Shown one piece after another: positions 1-5,330 of a stretch of 5,330 nucleotides of DNA. Numbering within the stretch: the stretch's first letter is position 1; each line of letters begins with the position of its first letter. The notes beneath the pieces are model-generated. The model searched no databases, was not told the DNA's origin, and was given only the letters and a program-made list of their open reading frames with translations. Made by a program: the position numbers and the translations under genes. The stretch comes from G039029935 sp039029935. GTDB taxonomy: Bacteria; Chloroflexota; Anaerolineae; Caldilineales; Caldilineaceae. Where the stretch lies: NCBI GenBank assembly GCA_039029935.1, contig JBCCFC010000978.1, forward strand, positions 1-5,330, in the 5' to 3' direction.

Positions 1-58
1 CATAAGCTCATCGTTTGAATTTTTTACACTGGTAAAAATCGCAAACGATGAGCTTATG
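1..58. repeat. Near-perfect two-stage inverted repeat (hairpin or cruciform)
   Basis: The left arm (1-17, CATAAGCTCATCGTTTG) is exactly complementary to the right arm (42-58). Inside it, after a 3x3 internal loop, a second perfect 7-bp stem (21-27 with 32-38) closes an ACTG tetraloop. The whole 58 nt can fold into one rod. The outer stem is not G+C-rich. A short T-run follows at 66-70, so it could be a terminator for an upstream gene, possibly bidirectional. A small palindromic repetitive element or the end of a larger palindrome is equally possible, because the left arm starts at window base 1. It ends 39 bp before the lipoprotein start codon and would lie in that gene's leader or promoter region. 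Confidence 0.85.
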
Positions 59-85
59 TAGTATATTTTTATGTTGTTCATTGAT

Positions 86-93
86 GGAGAAAG
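86..93 (+). promoter_or_regulatory. Shine-Dalgarno site that decides the lipoprotein start
   Basis: GGAGAAAG lies upstream of two adjacent in-frame ATGs at 98 and 101. GGAG is 8 nt before the first and 11 nt before the second. The earlier in-frame ATG at 71 has only T-rich sequence before it and would put a charged stretch ahead of the signal peptide. I therefore place the start at 98. Confidence 0.6.
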
Positions 94-97
94 ACAT

Positions 98-805
98 ATG
101 ATGAATTGGAGACTCTTCAGCCTTTTATTGGCCTTTGTTGGCATTTTTGGACTGTATACCGCCTGCCAGACTACCCCAATTGAACCGGGCCAAGCTGAAC
201 CGGGCCAAACTGAACCGGGCCAAGCTGCAACTGTGGGCAACGACTCACCGTCTGAACCAAAACCAGCGGTAGAAGAACCAAAACCAACGGAACCACTATC
301 TGTCATTGAAGCGGATGTAGATTTCGCCCCACTGCTCGAACGCACTGGCCCACGCACACGGACAAGTGGCGTCGTACCACATGTGCAAATTGATGTCGAA
401 CCAGTGCAGGCTGTCAACGACGAACTTCATCGGCTGGCCTTTGCACTACCGGGCGTTGAAAACCGCCCCACAATTGCTTCATTGCCAGGGGCCAGAGGCA
501 TGTGGCTGGGTGATGGTGTGCCTGTAGTTCGACCGGAAGTCATCGTTGCTGGTCGCGAATTTGCCCATATTCATCCTGATGGCAGTCTTCATGCCCCCTT
601 ACCCTACGAACGTGCGCTGGAAGCCGTCGAAAATGGCTGGGCCGAACGACACCCGTGGGCAGATCAGCGTGATGGGTGGGAAGGGTTTGTCATGCTCTTT
701 ACACCCCAATCTATGGAGGAATTGGATGTAACCTTTCAGCTAATCGTAGAGTCGTACAATCACGTTACAGGCCAAACAGTTCAGGCGTCAGATTTTACAA
801 ACTGA
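98..805 (+). CDS. Probable lipoprotein with C-terminal DUF5519/'luciferase'-type domain
   Basis: The product is 235 aa from the ATG at 98. The N-terminus has Arg near residue 5, a hydrophobic core (about 6-19) and a lipobox-like LYTAC ending at Cys23. Tyr at -3 is atypical, so lipidation is likely but not certain. Residues about 25-67 are a disordered, acidic, proline-rich linker with three EPGQ repeats and EPKP/EEPKP motifs, which would tether the domain at the cell surface. The C-terminal part (about 110-225) resembles the small alpha/beta domain annotated as DUF5519 or 'luciferase' (PF17648-like). Its signature is EFAHIHPDGSLH (154-165), then GWAERHPW (180-187) and an FVMLFTPQS segment. 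The family name does not imply light emission, and no reaction is established for bacterial members. The His-rich motif may bind a ligand or metal (inference). The gene stands alone on this strand and converges on the membrane-protein gene. Family assignment is from memory of the motif. Confidence 0.8.
   Translation: MMNWRLFSLLLAFVGIFGLYTACQTTPIEPGQAEPGQTEPGQAATVGNDSPSEPKPAVEEPKPTEPLSVIEADVDFAPLLERTGPRTRTSGVVPHVQIDVEPVQAVNDELHRLAFALPGVENRPTIASLPGARGMWLGDGVPVVRPEVIVAGREFAHIHPDGSLHAPLPYERALEAVENGWAERHPWADQRDGWEGFVMLFTPQSMEELDVTFQLIVESYNHVTGQTVQASDFTN
182..226 (+). repeat. Three tandem 15-bp in-frame repeats in the lipoprotein linker
   Basis: The unit GAACCGGGCCAAGCT occurs at 182-196, 197-211 (one base changed, GCT to ACT) and 212-226. 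It encodes EPGQA, EPGQT and EPGQA. The unit length is a multiple of three, so copy-number change would alter linker length without breaking the frame. Near identity at DNA level suggests recent duplication. Confidence 0.9.
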
Positions 806-809
806 GAAC

Positions 810-1544
810 TCAACCCCAACCCATTGAACCAAATACGGCTTGCCACACACCGGGCAATGTCACCTCACTCAACAAACCAAGCAACAATAATCCGGTTGCG
901 CCTAATAGCAAATAGCGTCGTTGTTGGAGATAATAGGAAACCTGCCACTGCTGCGTTAAAAGTGGCTCGGCTAACAGCGTCAAAAAGCCCACATATCCAG
1001 CGATACGTAAAATGGTCCATAGAGGTAGACCAATCGGGAAAATCAATGGGTTGCCAATCTCAAACATCAAGCTGCCTGCACTAAAGCCTGCTAGGTTGAC
1101 GGCGTGAACAAGATACCAGACACCGACGAGGCCACCCGTCAAGACTGCCCCCACCAATATGCCAACAATTTCCATAATCCGCGTCATCGGTTCGGTCAAG
1201 AGACTGGCGGGTAGCTGGTTGGCTCCGTAAAACCAATTGACAAATAGAACACGGTAATTATGTCCATCACCAAACAGTTTCACGATTTGCCCCGGAACCA
1301 CCCATGTCAACGCGGTGATGACCAAAACCTGCACGACAAGCCAGATAGTCATGAGCAGAATCGCACTGCGGGTTTGTCCTTGGCGAACCGCCATACCCAA
1401 GAAAATCGTCAATGAGAGGGTCTGGACGACTGGCAGGAAGATGGCCTGCCCCAAGGCTGCGGGCATAGCCGTCATAATTAAGGCTACAAACCCTATAGTA
1501 ATAAAGAAAATCGGGTCTTTGGTTAAGTAGTATTGTGAGTCCAC
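810..1544 (-). CDS. Polytopic membrane protein of unknown function (six predicted helices)
   Basis: The product is 244 aa. The start codon is GTG at 1544-1542, preceded by AGAAAGG (1561-1555) about 10 nt upstream; no better ATG lies nearby. Hydrophobic segments that could span the membrane are at about residues 12-28, 33-52, 60-83, 122-147, 173-191 and 210-226. Between helices 3 and 4 is a hydrophilic, aromatic-rich stretch (about 90-118, with GDGHNYR and NWFYGANQLP), probably an exposed loop. I see no CxxCH haem motif, no nucleotide-binding motif and no recognisable transporter signature, so I give no function. It follows iorB on the same strand but after a 148-bp repeat-filled gap, so co-transcription with the dehydrogenase is uncertain. 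Its stop codon is 4 bp from that of the convergent lipoprotein gene, with no terminator hairpin between. The continuous frame, plausible ribosome site and helix pattern make it a real gene. Confidence 0.8.
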   Translation of the reverse strand: MDSQYYLTKDPIFFITIGFVALIMTAMPAALGQAIFLPVVQTLSLTIFLGMAVRQGQTRSAILLMTIWLVVQVLVITALTWVVPGQIVKLFGDGHNYRVLFVNWFYGANQLPASLLTEPMTRIMEIVGILVGAVLTGGLVGVWYLVHAVNLAGFSAGSLMFEIGNPLIFPIGLPLWTILRIAGYVGFLTLLAEPLLTQQWQVSYYLQQRRYLLLGATGLLLLGLLSEVTLPGVWQAVFGSMGWG

Positions 1545-1579
1545 GTGTTGGATACCTTTCTTGTTTACGGAATCGGTGT

Positions 1580-1635
1580 GTCAGTAGGTTAGTAGGTCAG
1601 TAGGTCAGTAGGTCAGTAGGTCAGTAAGTCAGTAA
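1580..1635. repeat. Seven tandem copies of an 8-bp unit (GTCAGTAG)
   Basis: Consecutive units begin at 1580, 1588, 1596, 1604, 1612, 1620 and 1628. Four are exactly GTCAGTAG; the second is GTTAGTAG and the last two end in A. There are no spacers. The block lies in the 148-bp gap between the iorB-like gene and the membrane-protein gene, in what would be the leader of the latter. It resembles the intergenic short tandemly repeated sequences known from cyanobacteria and other large bacterial genomes, though those classically have 7-bp units. Confidence 0.93.
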
Positions 1636-1649
1636 TCGGTACATCCGTA

Positions 1650-1696
1650 ACCGACCTACCGAACACCGAATACCGACCTACTGGATAACGACCTAC
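1650..1696. repeat. Inverted, degenerate copies of the same repeat unit
   Basis: ACCGA recurs at 1650, 1658, 1665 and 1672 with 8-, 7- and 7-bp spacing. GACCTAC, the reverse complement of the GTAGGTC core of the tandem block, occurs at 1653-1659, 1675-1681 and 1690-1696. The last copy contains the iorB stop codon. In minus-strand RNA the segment complementary to 1671-1683 can pair with that from 1598-1610, 1606-1618 or 1614-1626 in a 13-bp helix with one G-U pair. The two blocks can therefore form a hairpin in several registers. Confidence 0.8.
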
Positions 1697-3948
1697 CCAA
1701 TCTCTTCGGGTGCGAAGGGCAAGTTACGGACACGATTACCCGTCAACGAAAACAGACCGTTGGCAATGGCTGCACCGACTGGTCCCATTGGCGGTTCACC
1801 CACCCCGCGTGGTTTGCGATCATCGGCCTCTAGCAATGTCACGGCCATCTCTGGTGCATCACGCATGGTTGCCAGTGGATAGCCGTCAAAGTTGTCGATG
1901 TCCACACGGCCATCCTTGATCTGCATCTTCTCCATCAACACCGAGCCGATGCCCCAGATGACCGAGCCTTGTACCTGTGCAATGGCTCCATCCGGGTTGA
2001 CGGTCATACCACAATCCATCGCCGTACTCACTTTGTGGACACGAAGCTGTCCCTCGTCAACCGAGACTTCTGCCACCATCGCCACCACCGTATCAACGTC
2101 GGTGCTACAGGCAATCCCTCTGGCACGGCCTTCGGCAACACTGACGCCCCAATCACCCAACTCAGCGGCAGCTTCCAACACAGCACCCATACGCTTTGCC
2201 CAGTCGCTATCACCCAGATGATCAAGTCGGAACTGTAGTGGATCCGCTCCTGCCATGTGTGCCAGTTCATCCATAAAACTCTCCAGCGCAAAGGTGTTGG
2301 CAAGCAGCCCCAGCCCACGCCACCAACCCGTGCGTACTGGCACTTCCGTGCGCCACGCCGTTGTCTGACGATTCGGGATAGCATCATAGCGAACCTTGGC
2401 ACCACGATAGGCCCCAAAATCTGCGCCCATCATAAATTCAAACATGGGGGGCATAAAGGGAAAGGCCACATCACCACTGGCTTGGCGATGTTCAATGGCG
2501 GTAATCTTGCCCTGATCATCGAGCGATGCCAATAATTTGCTGTGTGTTGGTGGCCGGAAATAGCCATAACGCATGGACTCAGTGCGATCCCAGCCAACAT
2601 GCACGGGTACACCTGCCGCCTTGGATAGACGAACCGCCTCTATGGCACTTTCCATATTAAGCTTACGGCCAAATCCACCGCCTAAATAGGTTGGTGTAAC
2701 CTCGACATTTTCAAACGGAATCTCAAGCAGGGCGGAGACTTCGTTGGCAACCACATCTGGACTCTGTGTAGATGACCAGATATTGACTCGATCACCCTGC
2801 ACATCAGCCAAAGATGCCTGCGGTTCTAGCGCCGCATGAACGGCAAATGGTGTGCGATATTCTGCTTCAAGTGATGTTGCATTTCTCAACATGGCTGGCG
2901 TATCGCCCTCACTCTGCACAACGATGCCTGTGCCATTCCCCACCGTCACAATCTCATCCAGCTCTTCCTGTTGCCAAAGCTTACCTTCGTTCCAACGGAC
3001 AATCATCGAATCCACTGCTGCACGTGCCTCGGCGCGCGAGGTTGCAACCACACCCGCAAAGCCCGCCTCTAAATCATAGGCGAGGTCTACAACACCAGGC
3101 ATTTCGCGCGCCTTGTTGGGATAGACGTTGGTCATGGTTGCTTCGATTGTCGGTGGACGCGCCACGGCACCATAGAGCATTCCAGGCAGATGCATGTCAT
3201 AGCCATATATCGCTTTGCCCGTCACCTTATCTGGAATATCGACACGGGGAATCGACTGCCCAATGACGGTAAACTCGCTGGCTGGCTTGAGCGCAGCAGG
3301 CTCTTCCGGTACATCCCACTCCTCTTTGCTGTTGACCAAATCCCAAAGGGTGACAGACTTGCTGCTGTTGCCATCCACCATAATCGCACGATCTTGCAAC
3401 ACCAAGTTGTCTATCGACTCACCCAGTATATTGGCGGCCTCTGCTTTGAGCATCTCACGATACGTTGCTGCAGCTTGGCGCATGGGCGTATACAATGTCG
3501 GTACCGACCAGCTACCACCCGTGTTGTCTGCCCCCGGACCGCTCAAACTGCTGGCCTGTGTCACCTCGATGTCGTCCCAGTTCACACCAAACTCTTCCAC
3601 TGCAAATTGTGCCAACGATGTATGCACACCCTGCCCCATCTCGGCTTTGATGATGTAGACACGGATTTTGCTGTCAGGCAAAATCTCAAACCAGACGGGT
3701 GGCTCGGCATCATAGCTCATAAAGTTATCTGCCAAATCTGGTGAGTCAAACATCTCGGCCACACGCAGATGCATGATGGGCTTGGCAAAGGGAAAGCCCA
3801 AGGCCACACCCAGCCCGACCACACCTGTGCCGATGAGAAAGCCTCGACGGGTCATGCGCCAACGTCGTTTTTTTGTTGATTTTTCTGCTGGCTGCGCTTC
3901 TGTTTGCTGTTCTGTTTGCGCTGTCGTTTGTGTTGTTGAGTCAGTCAT
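1693..3948 (-). CDS. iorB: Molybdopterin-binding subunit of an IorB-type (xanthine dehydrogenase family) oxidoreductase, Tat-exported
   Basis: The product is 751 aa, normal for single-chain IorB-type large subunits. Such enzymes hydroxylate N-heterocycles or oxidise aldehydes using water, passing electrons from molybdenum to a partner [2Fe-2S] protein. Residues 1-30 are Thr/Gln/Glu-rich then basic, followed by a twin-arginine motif (MTRRGFL, 32-38) and a hydrophobic stretch (39-55), so export of the folded enzyme is expected. Family marks in order are EMGQG (103-107), the hammerhead-type segment PRVDIPDKVTGKAIYG (234-249), HAALEPQ (371-377), QSPDVVANEV (395-404), GGGFGRK (423-429, cofactor contact), RTGWWRG (539-545), DCGMTVNPD (645-653) and GVGEPP (715-720). 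Glu718 in the last matches the conserved catalytic glutamate of the superfamily. ATG 3948 is supported by a strong GGGAGGT site; Met32 lacks one. The gene is translationally coupled to iorA. The substrate cannot be told from sequence; the symbol denotes family, not proven isoquinoline activity. Confidence 0.92.
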   Translation of the reverse strand: MTDSTTQTTAQTEQQTEAQPAEKSTKKRRWRMTRRGFLIGTGVVGLGVALGFPFAKPIMHLRVAEMFDSPDLADNFMSYDAEPPVWFEILPDSKIRVYIIKAEMGQGVHTSLAQFAVEEFGVNWDDIEVTQASSLSGPGADNTGGSWSVPTLYTPMRQAAATYREMLKAEAANILGESIDNLVLQDRAIMVDGNSSKSVTLWDLVNSKEEWDVPEEPAALKPASEFTVIGQSIPRVDIPDKVTGKAIYGYDMHLPGMLYGAVARPPTIEATMTNVYPNKAREMPGVVDLAYDLEAGFAGVVATSRAEARAAVDSMIVRWNEGKLWQQEELDEIVTVGNGTGIVVQSEGDTPAMLRNATSLEAEYRTPFAVHAALEPQASLADVQGDRVNIWSSTQSPDVVANEVSALLEIPFENVEVTPTYLGGGFGRKLNMESAIEAVRLSKAAGVPVHVGWDRTESMRYGYFRPPTHSKLLASLDDQGKITAIEHRQASGDVAFPFMPPMFEFMMGADFGAYRGAKVRYDAIPNRQTTAWRTEVPVRTGWWRGLGLLANTFALESFMDELAHMAGADPLQFRLDHLGDSDWAKRMGAVLEAAAELGDWGVSVAEGRARGIACSTDVDTVVAMVAEVSVDEGQLRVHKVSTAMDCGMTVNPDGAIAQVQGSVIWGIGSVLMEKMQIKDGRVDIDNFDGYPLATMRDAPEMAVTLLEADDRKPRGVGEPPMGPVGAAIANGLFSLTGNRVRNLPFAPEEIG

Positions 3949-3949
3949 G

Positions 3950-4423
3950 TTACACCTCCCCCATGCTTGCAGCCTTCTCTACGGCACTTTTGATGCGCAC
4001 ATAGCAGCCACAACGACAATAGTTTTGCCCCATTGCATTGACAACCTCATCGCTGCTCGGTGCTGGATTGCTCGTCAGAAACGCCGCTGCCGTCATGATT
4101 TGCCCACTCATACACCATCCACATTGCGGCACTTGTTCATCAATAAACGCCTGTTGCACAGGGTGAAGCGTCAACGATCCATCTGTGTTCTCGGTTGCCA
4201 ACCCCTCAATTGTGGTGATGGCTTTGTCCTCAACCGCTGTCAGTGGTGTGATACACGAACGCAAGGCCACACCATCCACATGCACTGTACATGCCCCACA
4301 GATGCCTGCCCCGCAGCCAAATTTGGAGCCAGTCAACCCCAATTCATCGCGCAGTGTCCATAACAGAGACCGATTTGGGTCGCCTGCTAATTCGTGTACC
4401 TCATTGTTAATTGTTATTTGCAT
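3950..4423 (-). CDS. iorA: [2Fe-2S] small subunit of an IorA-type molybdenum hydroxylase
   Basis: The product is 157 aa, the usual size for the small electron-transfer subunit of this family. The N-terminal plant-type ferredoxin domain holds the first cluster, with Cys37, Cys42 and Cys45 in KFGCGAGICGAC and Cys57 in RSC. The C-terminal helical domain holds the second cluster, with Cys101 and Cys104 in QCGWC and Cys136 and Cys138 in NYCRC. Both clusters are complete. An additional Cys140 lies directly after the last ligand, where relatives commonly have a small residue such as Thr. It would relay electrons from the molybdenum subunit encoded just downstream. It has no signal peptide, so it is probably carried out together with the Tat-tagged large subunit, as is usual in this family (inference). 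The start is ATG 4423, with a modest CAGGA site (4437-4433) about 9 nt upstream. Confidence 0.95.
   Translation of the reverse strand: MQITINNEVHELAGDPNRSLLWTLRDELGLTGSKFGCGAGICGACTVHVDGVALRSCITPLTAVEDKAITTIEGLATENTDGSLTLHPVQQAFIDEQVPQCGWCMSGQIMTAAAFLTSNPAPSSDEVVNAMGQNYCRCGCYVRIKSAVEKAASMGEV
3954..3960 (-). promoter_or_regulatory. Strong Shine-Dalgarno site of iorB inside the end of iorA
   Basis: On the minus strand GGGAGGT precedes ATG 3948 with a 5-nt gap. It overlaps the last codons of iorA (Gly-Glu-Val) just before the TAA. Only 1 bp separates that stop from the iorB start, an arrangement typical of translational coupling that balances two subunits. Confidence 0.85.
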
Positions 4424-4424
4424 T

Positions 4425-4434
4425 GATAATTATC
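4425..4434. other. 10-bp perfect palindrome at the iorA translation start
   Basis: GATAATTATC is self-complementary and lies between the weak ribosome site and the iorA start codon. It could be a small operator half or simply chance in an A+T-rich spacer. Nothing else in the 41-bp gap (4424-4464) supports a promoter, since no spaced -35/-10 pair is evident. Confidence 0.35.
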
Positions 4435-4464
4435 CTGAAAAAGTAAGTCCAAAACCCTGTGTGT

Positions 4465-5330
4465 CTAAAAAACAAAGTCATTTGTCCATATATGGCTCAT
4501 CAGTTGTGTAGCCTCTGGGAGCGGCAAAACACGACAGAACCCCATCTCGTCATAATGGAGCAAAGTTTTCTGCGAACCGTCCGCTATGGGTGCTTTCAGT
4601 AGCCTCATATTCTTCAAAGGGCCGTGTATGTCAAAGTCAACAAATGTATCAAAATTAATCCTCATCCAATCCTCAATTTTTTTGTCAAGTTCCTCAACCG
4701 TCATGGGGTCTGGATTGGTTAATAGATGATAATAGGCCAAGATTAACTCTTTACATTCCTCTTCCTCAGCAGCATCAATCACGTGCAAAAAGACACTGCT
4801 ATTGGTCGCAATATTTTTGAAAAAGAGCGTATCGGTGACGTGTTTATGCAGTTTGATAATCTTGTTTTTGTAATTGCTATATTGCTTGAAGGCAAACCCA
4901 CCCAAGGCGGCTGTCAACGAAAGGATGGCAATCAATTCTGGTGCATTTGTGTAGAGATCGTCCTCCTCGATATCGAGCAGGGCTAGCCCATCAATACCCA
5001 TCACATACCACAGCAGAATTAGCCCTATTGCCGAGAGCAGCGGCAAAGCCTTGTATACAATGGGGATGATGCCGCCAAGCACCGGAAGACCAAACATGAT
5101 GCGATCTTTCAAGGTCATGCTCATGCGGACATTGGGAAACAGAAACTCTAAATCCAGACGTGGCACATTTTTATAGAGAAAGAAGTAGATCATGCCTGGC
5201 GCAAAGTTTAAATTTTCGATTTTGACTTTCTTGTGTTTGAAATAGGCTTCGTCACGAAAGGCCAGCACCAAAACCACACGCTCATACAGATCAAACTCTA
5301 CCTTTTTCTCAAAAAAGAACCAGCGTTTGC
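4465..5330 (-). CDS. DUF3754 (TMEM143-like) family membrane protein, N-terminus beyond the window
   Basis: The frame is open to the right edge, giving 287 visible residues that begin KRWFFFEKK. The GTG at 5277 is internal, because family-like sequence continues upstream of it; the true start lies outside. The visible part follows the DUF3754 layout: a phenylalanine/basic segment, YKNVPRLDLEFLFPNVRMSM (about 52-71), TLKDRI, then a hydrophobic hairpin (about 79-111) and a further helix (about 129-146). After these come FKQYSNYKNK, a segment near LFFKNIATNSSVFLHVID (168-185), the acidic stretch EEEECKELILAYYHLL (188-203) and EELDKKIEDW (212-221). It ends VDFDIHGPLKNMRLL and a C-terminal SHIWTNDFVF. 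Human TMEM143 belongs to the same family; its biochemical role is not established. The gene lies 41 bp upstream of iorA on the same strand, so read-through is possible, but no functional link to the dehydrogenase is known. Family assignment rests on recalled motif order. Confidence 0.85.
   Translation of the reverse strand, partial: KRWFFFEKKVEFDLYERVVLVLAFRDEAYFKHKKVKIENLNFAPGMIYFFLYKNVPRLDLEFLFPNVRMSMTLKDRIMFGLPVLGGIIPIVYKALPLLSAIGLILLWYVMGIDGLALLDIEEDDLYTNAPELIAILSLTAALGGFAFKQYSNYKNKIIKLHKHVTDTLFFKNIATNSSVFLHVIDAAEEEECKELILAYYHLLTNPDPMTVEELDKKIEDWMRINFDTFVDFDIHGPLKNMRLLKAPIADGSQKTLLHYDEMGFCRVLPLPEATQLMSHIWTNDFVF

Noticed and set aside
71..97. Upstream in-frame ATG at 71 as the lipoprotein start
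   Set aside because: It has no ribosome site before it and would add nine residues including charged ones ahead of a well-formed signal peptide. GGAG at 86-89 points to ATG 98 or 101.
59..97. Sigma-70 type promoter for the lipoprotein gene
   Set aside because: TATATT at 62-67 could serve as a -10, but the position 17 bp upstream has no -35-like hexamer and falls inside the hairpin. The evidence is too weak to annotate.
1580..1635. CRISPR-like array
   Set aside because: The units are 8 bp with no spacers, and no cas genes are nearby. It is a simple tandem repeat.
3190..3744. Long plus-strand open frame of 184 codons opposite iorB
   Set aside because: It is antisense to the conserved molybdopterin subunit and overlaps other equally long shadows. 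It shows no recognisable domain.
1680..3948. Frameshift or degradation in the iorB-like gene
   Set aside because: The frame is continuous from a strong ribosome site to the expected C-terminal GVGEPP and RNLPF segments, with all family motifs in order.
3773..4363. Long plus-strand open frame of 196 codons opposite iorA/iorB
   Set aside because: It lies wholly antisense to two genes with clear conserved motifs, and its translation is His/Cys/Arg-rich and compositionally unnatural. It is a shadow of the minus-strand coding sequence.
5275..5277. GTG as the start of the rightmost minus-strand gene
   Set aside because: The frame continues open to the window edge with family-like sequence (WFFFEKK, DLYERV) upstream. 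The gene is truncated by the window, not started here.

Overview
The window holds five protein-coding genes and two striking non-coding repeat structures. No rRNA, tRNA, insertion sequence or CRISPR array is visible. Base composition looks balanced (roughly half G+C, judged by eye). The gene content is a Tat-exported molybdenum hydroxylase, a lipoprotein-type signal peptide and a DUF3754 membrane protein, with intergenic short tandem repeats. This fits a free-living bacterium of a large-genome lineage such as Chloroflexota or Cyanobacteria. That placement is an inference with low confidence, because no phylogenetic marker is present.

Layout, left to right. Positions 1-58 form a near-perfect two-stage hairpin that touches the window edge. 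One plus-strand gene (98-805) encodes a probable lipoprotein with a Glu/Pro-rich linker and a C-terminal domain of the DUF5519/'luciferase' type. It converges, with only 4 bp between stop codons, on a minus-strand gene for a six-helix membrane protein of unknown function (810-1544). A 148-bp gap (1545-1692) separates this from the iorB-like gene. The gap holds seven tandem 8-bp units followed by inverted copies of the same unit. Next come iorB-like (1693-3948) and iorA-like (3950-4423), both on the minus strand. Last is a DUF3754-family membrane protein (4465 to beyond the right edge), also on the minus strand.

The four minus-strand genes read in the order DUF3754, iorA, iorB, membrane protein. 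The iorA-iorB pair is tightly coupled: 1 bp lies between stop and start, and the iorB Shine-Dalgarno sequence sits inside the end of iorA. Together these two encode the [2Fe-2S] and molybdopterin subunits of an isoquinoline 1-oxidoreductase/aldehyde dehydrogenase-type enzyme. The catalytic subunit carries a twin-arginine signal, so the complex probably works outside the cytoplasmic membrane. No FAD subunit, cytochrome or XdhC-type maturation factor is in view. Electron acceptor and substrate therefore cannot be read from the window. The DUF3754 gene and the six-helix protein may or may not share the transcript. I found no convincing promoter anywhere.
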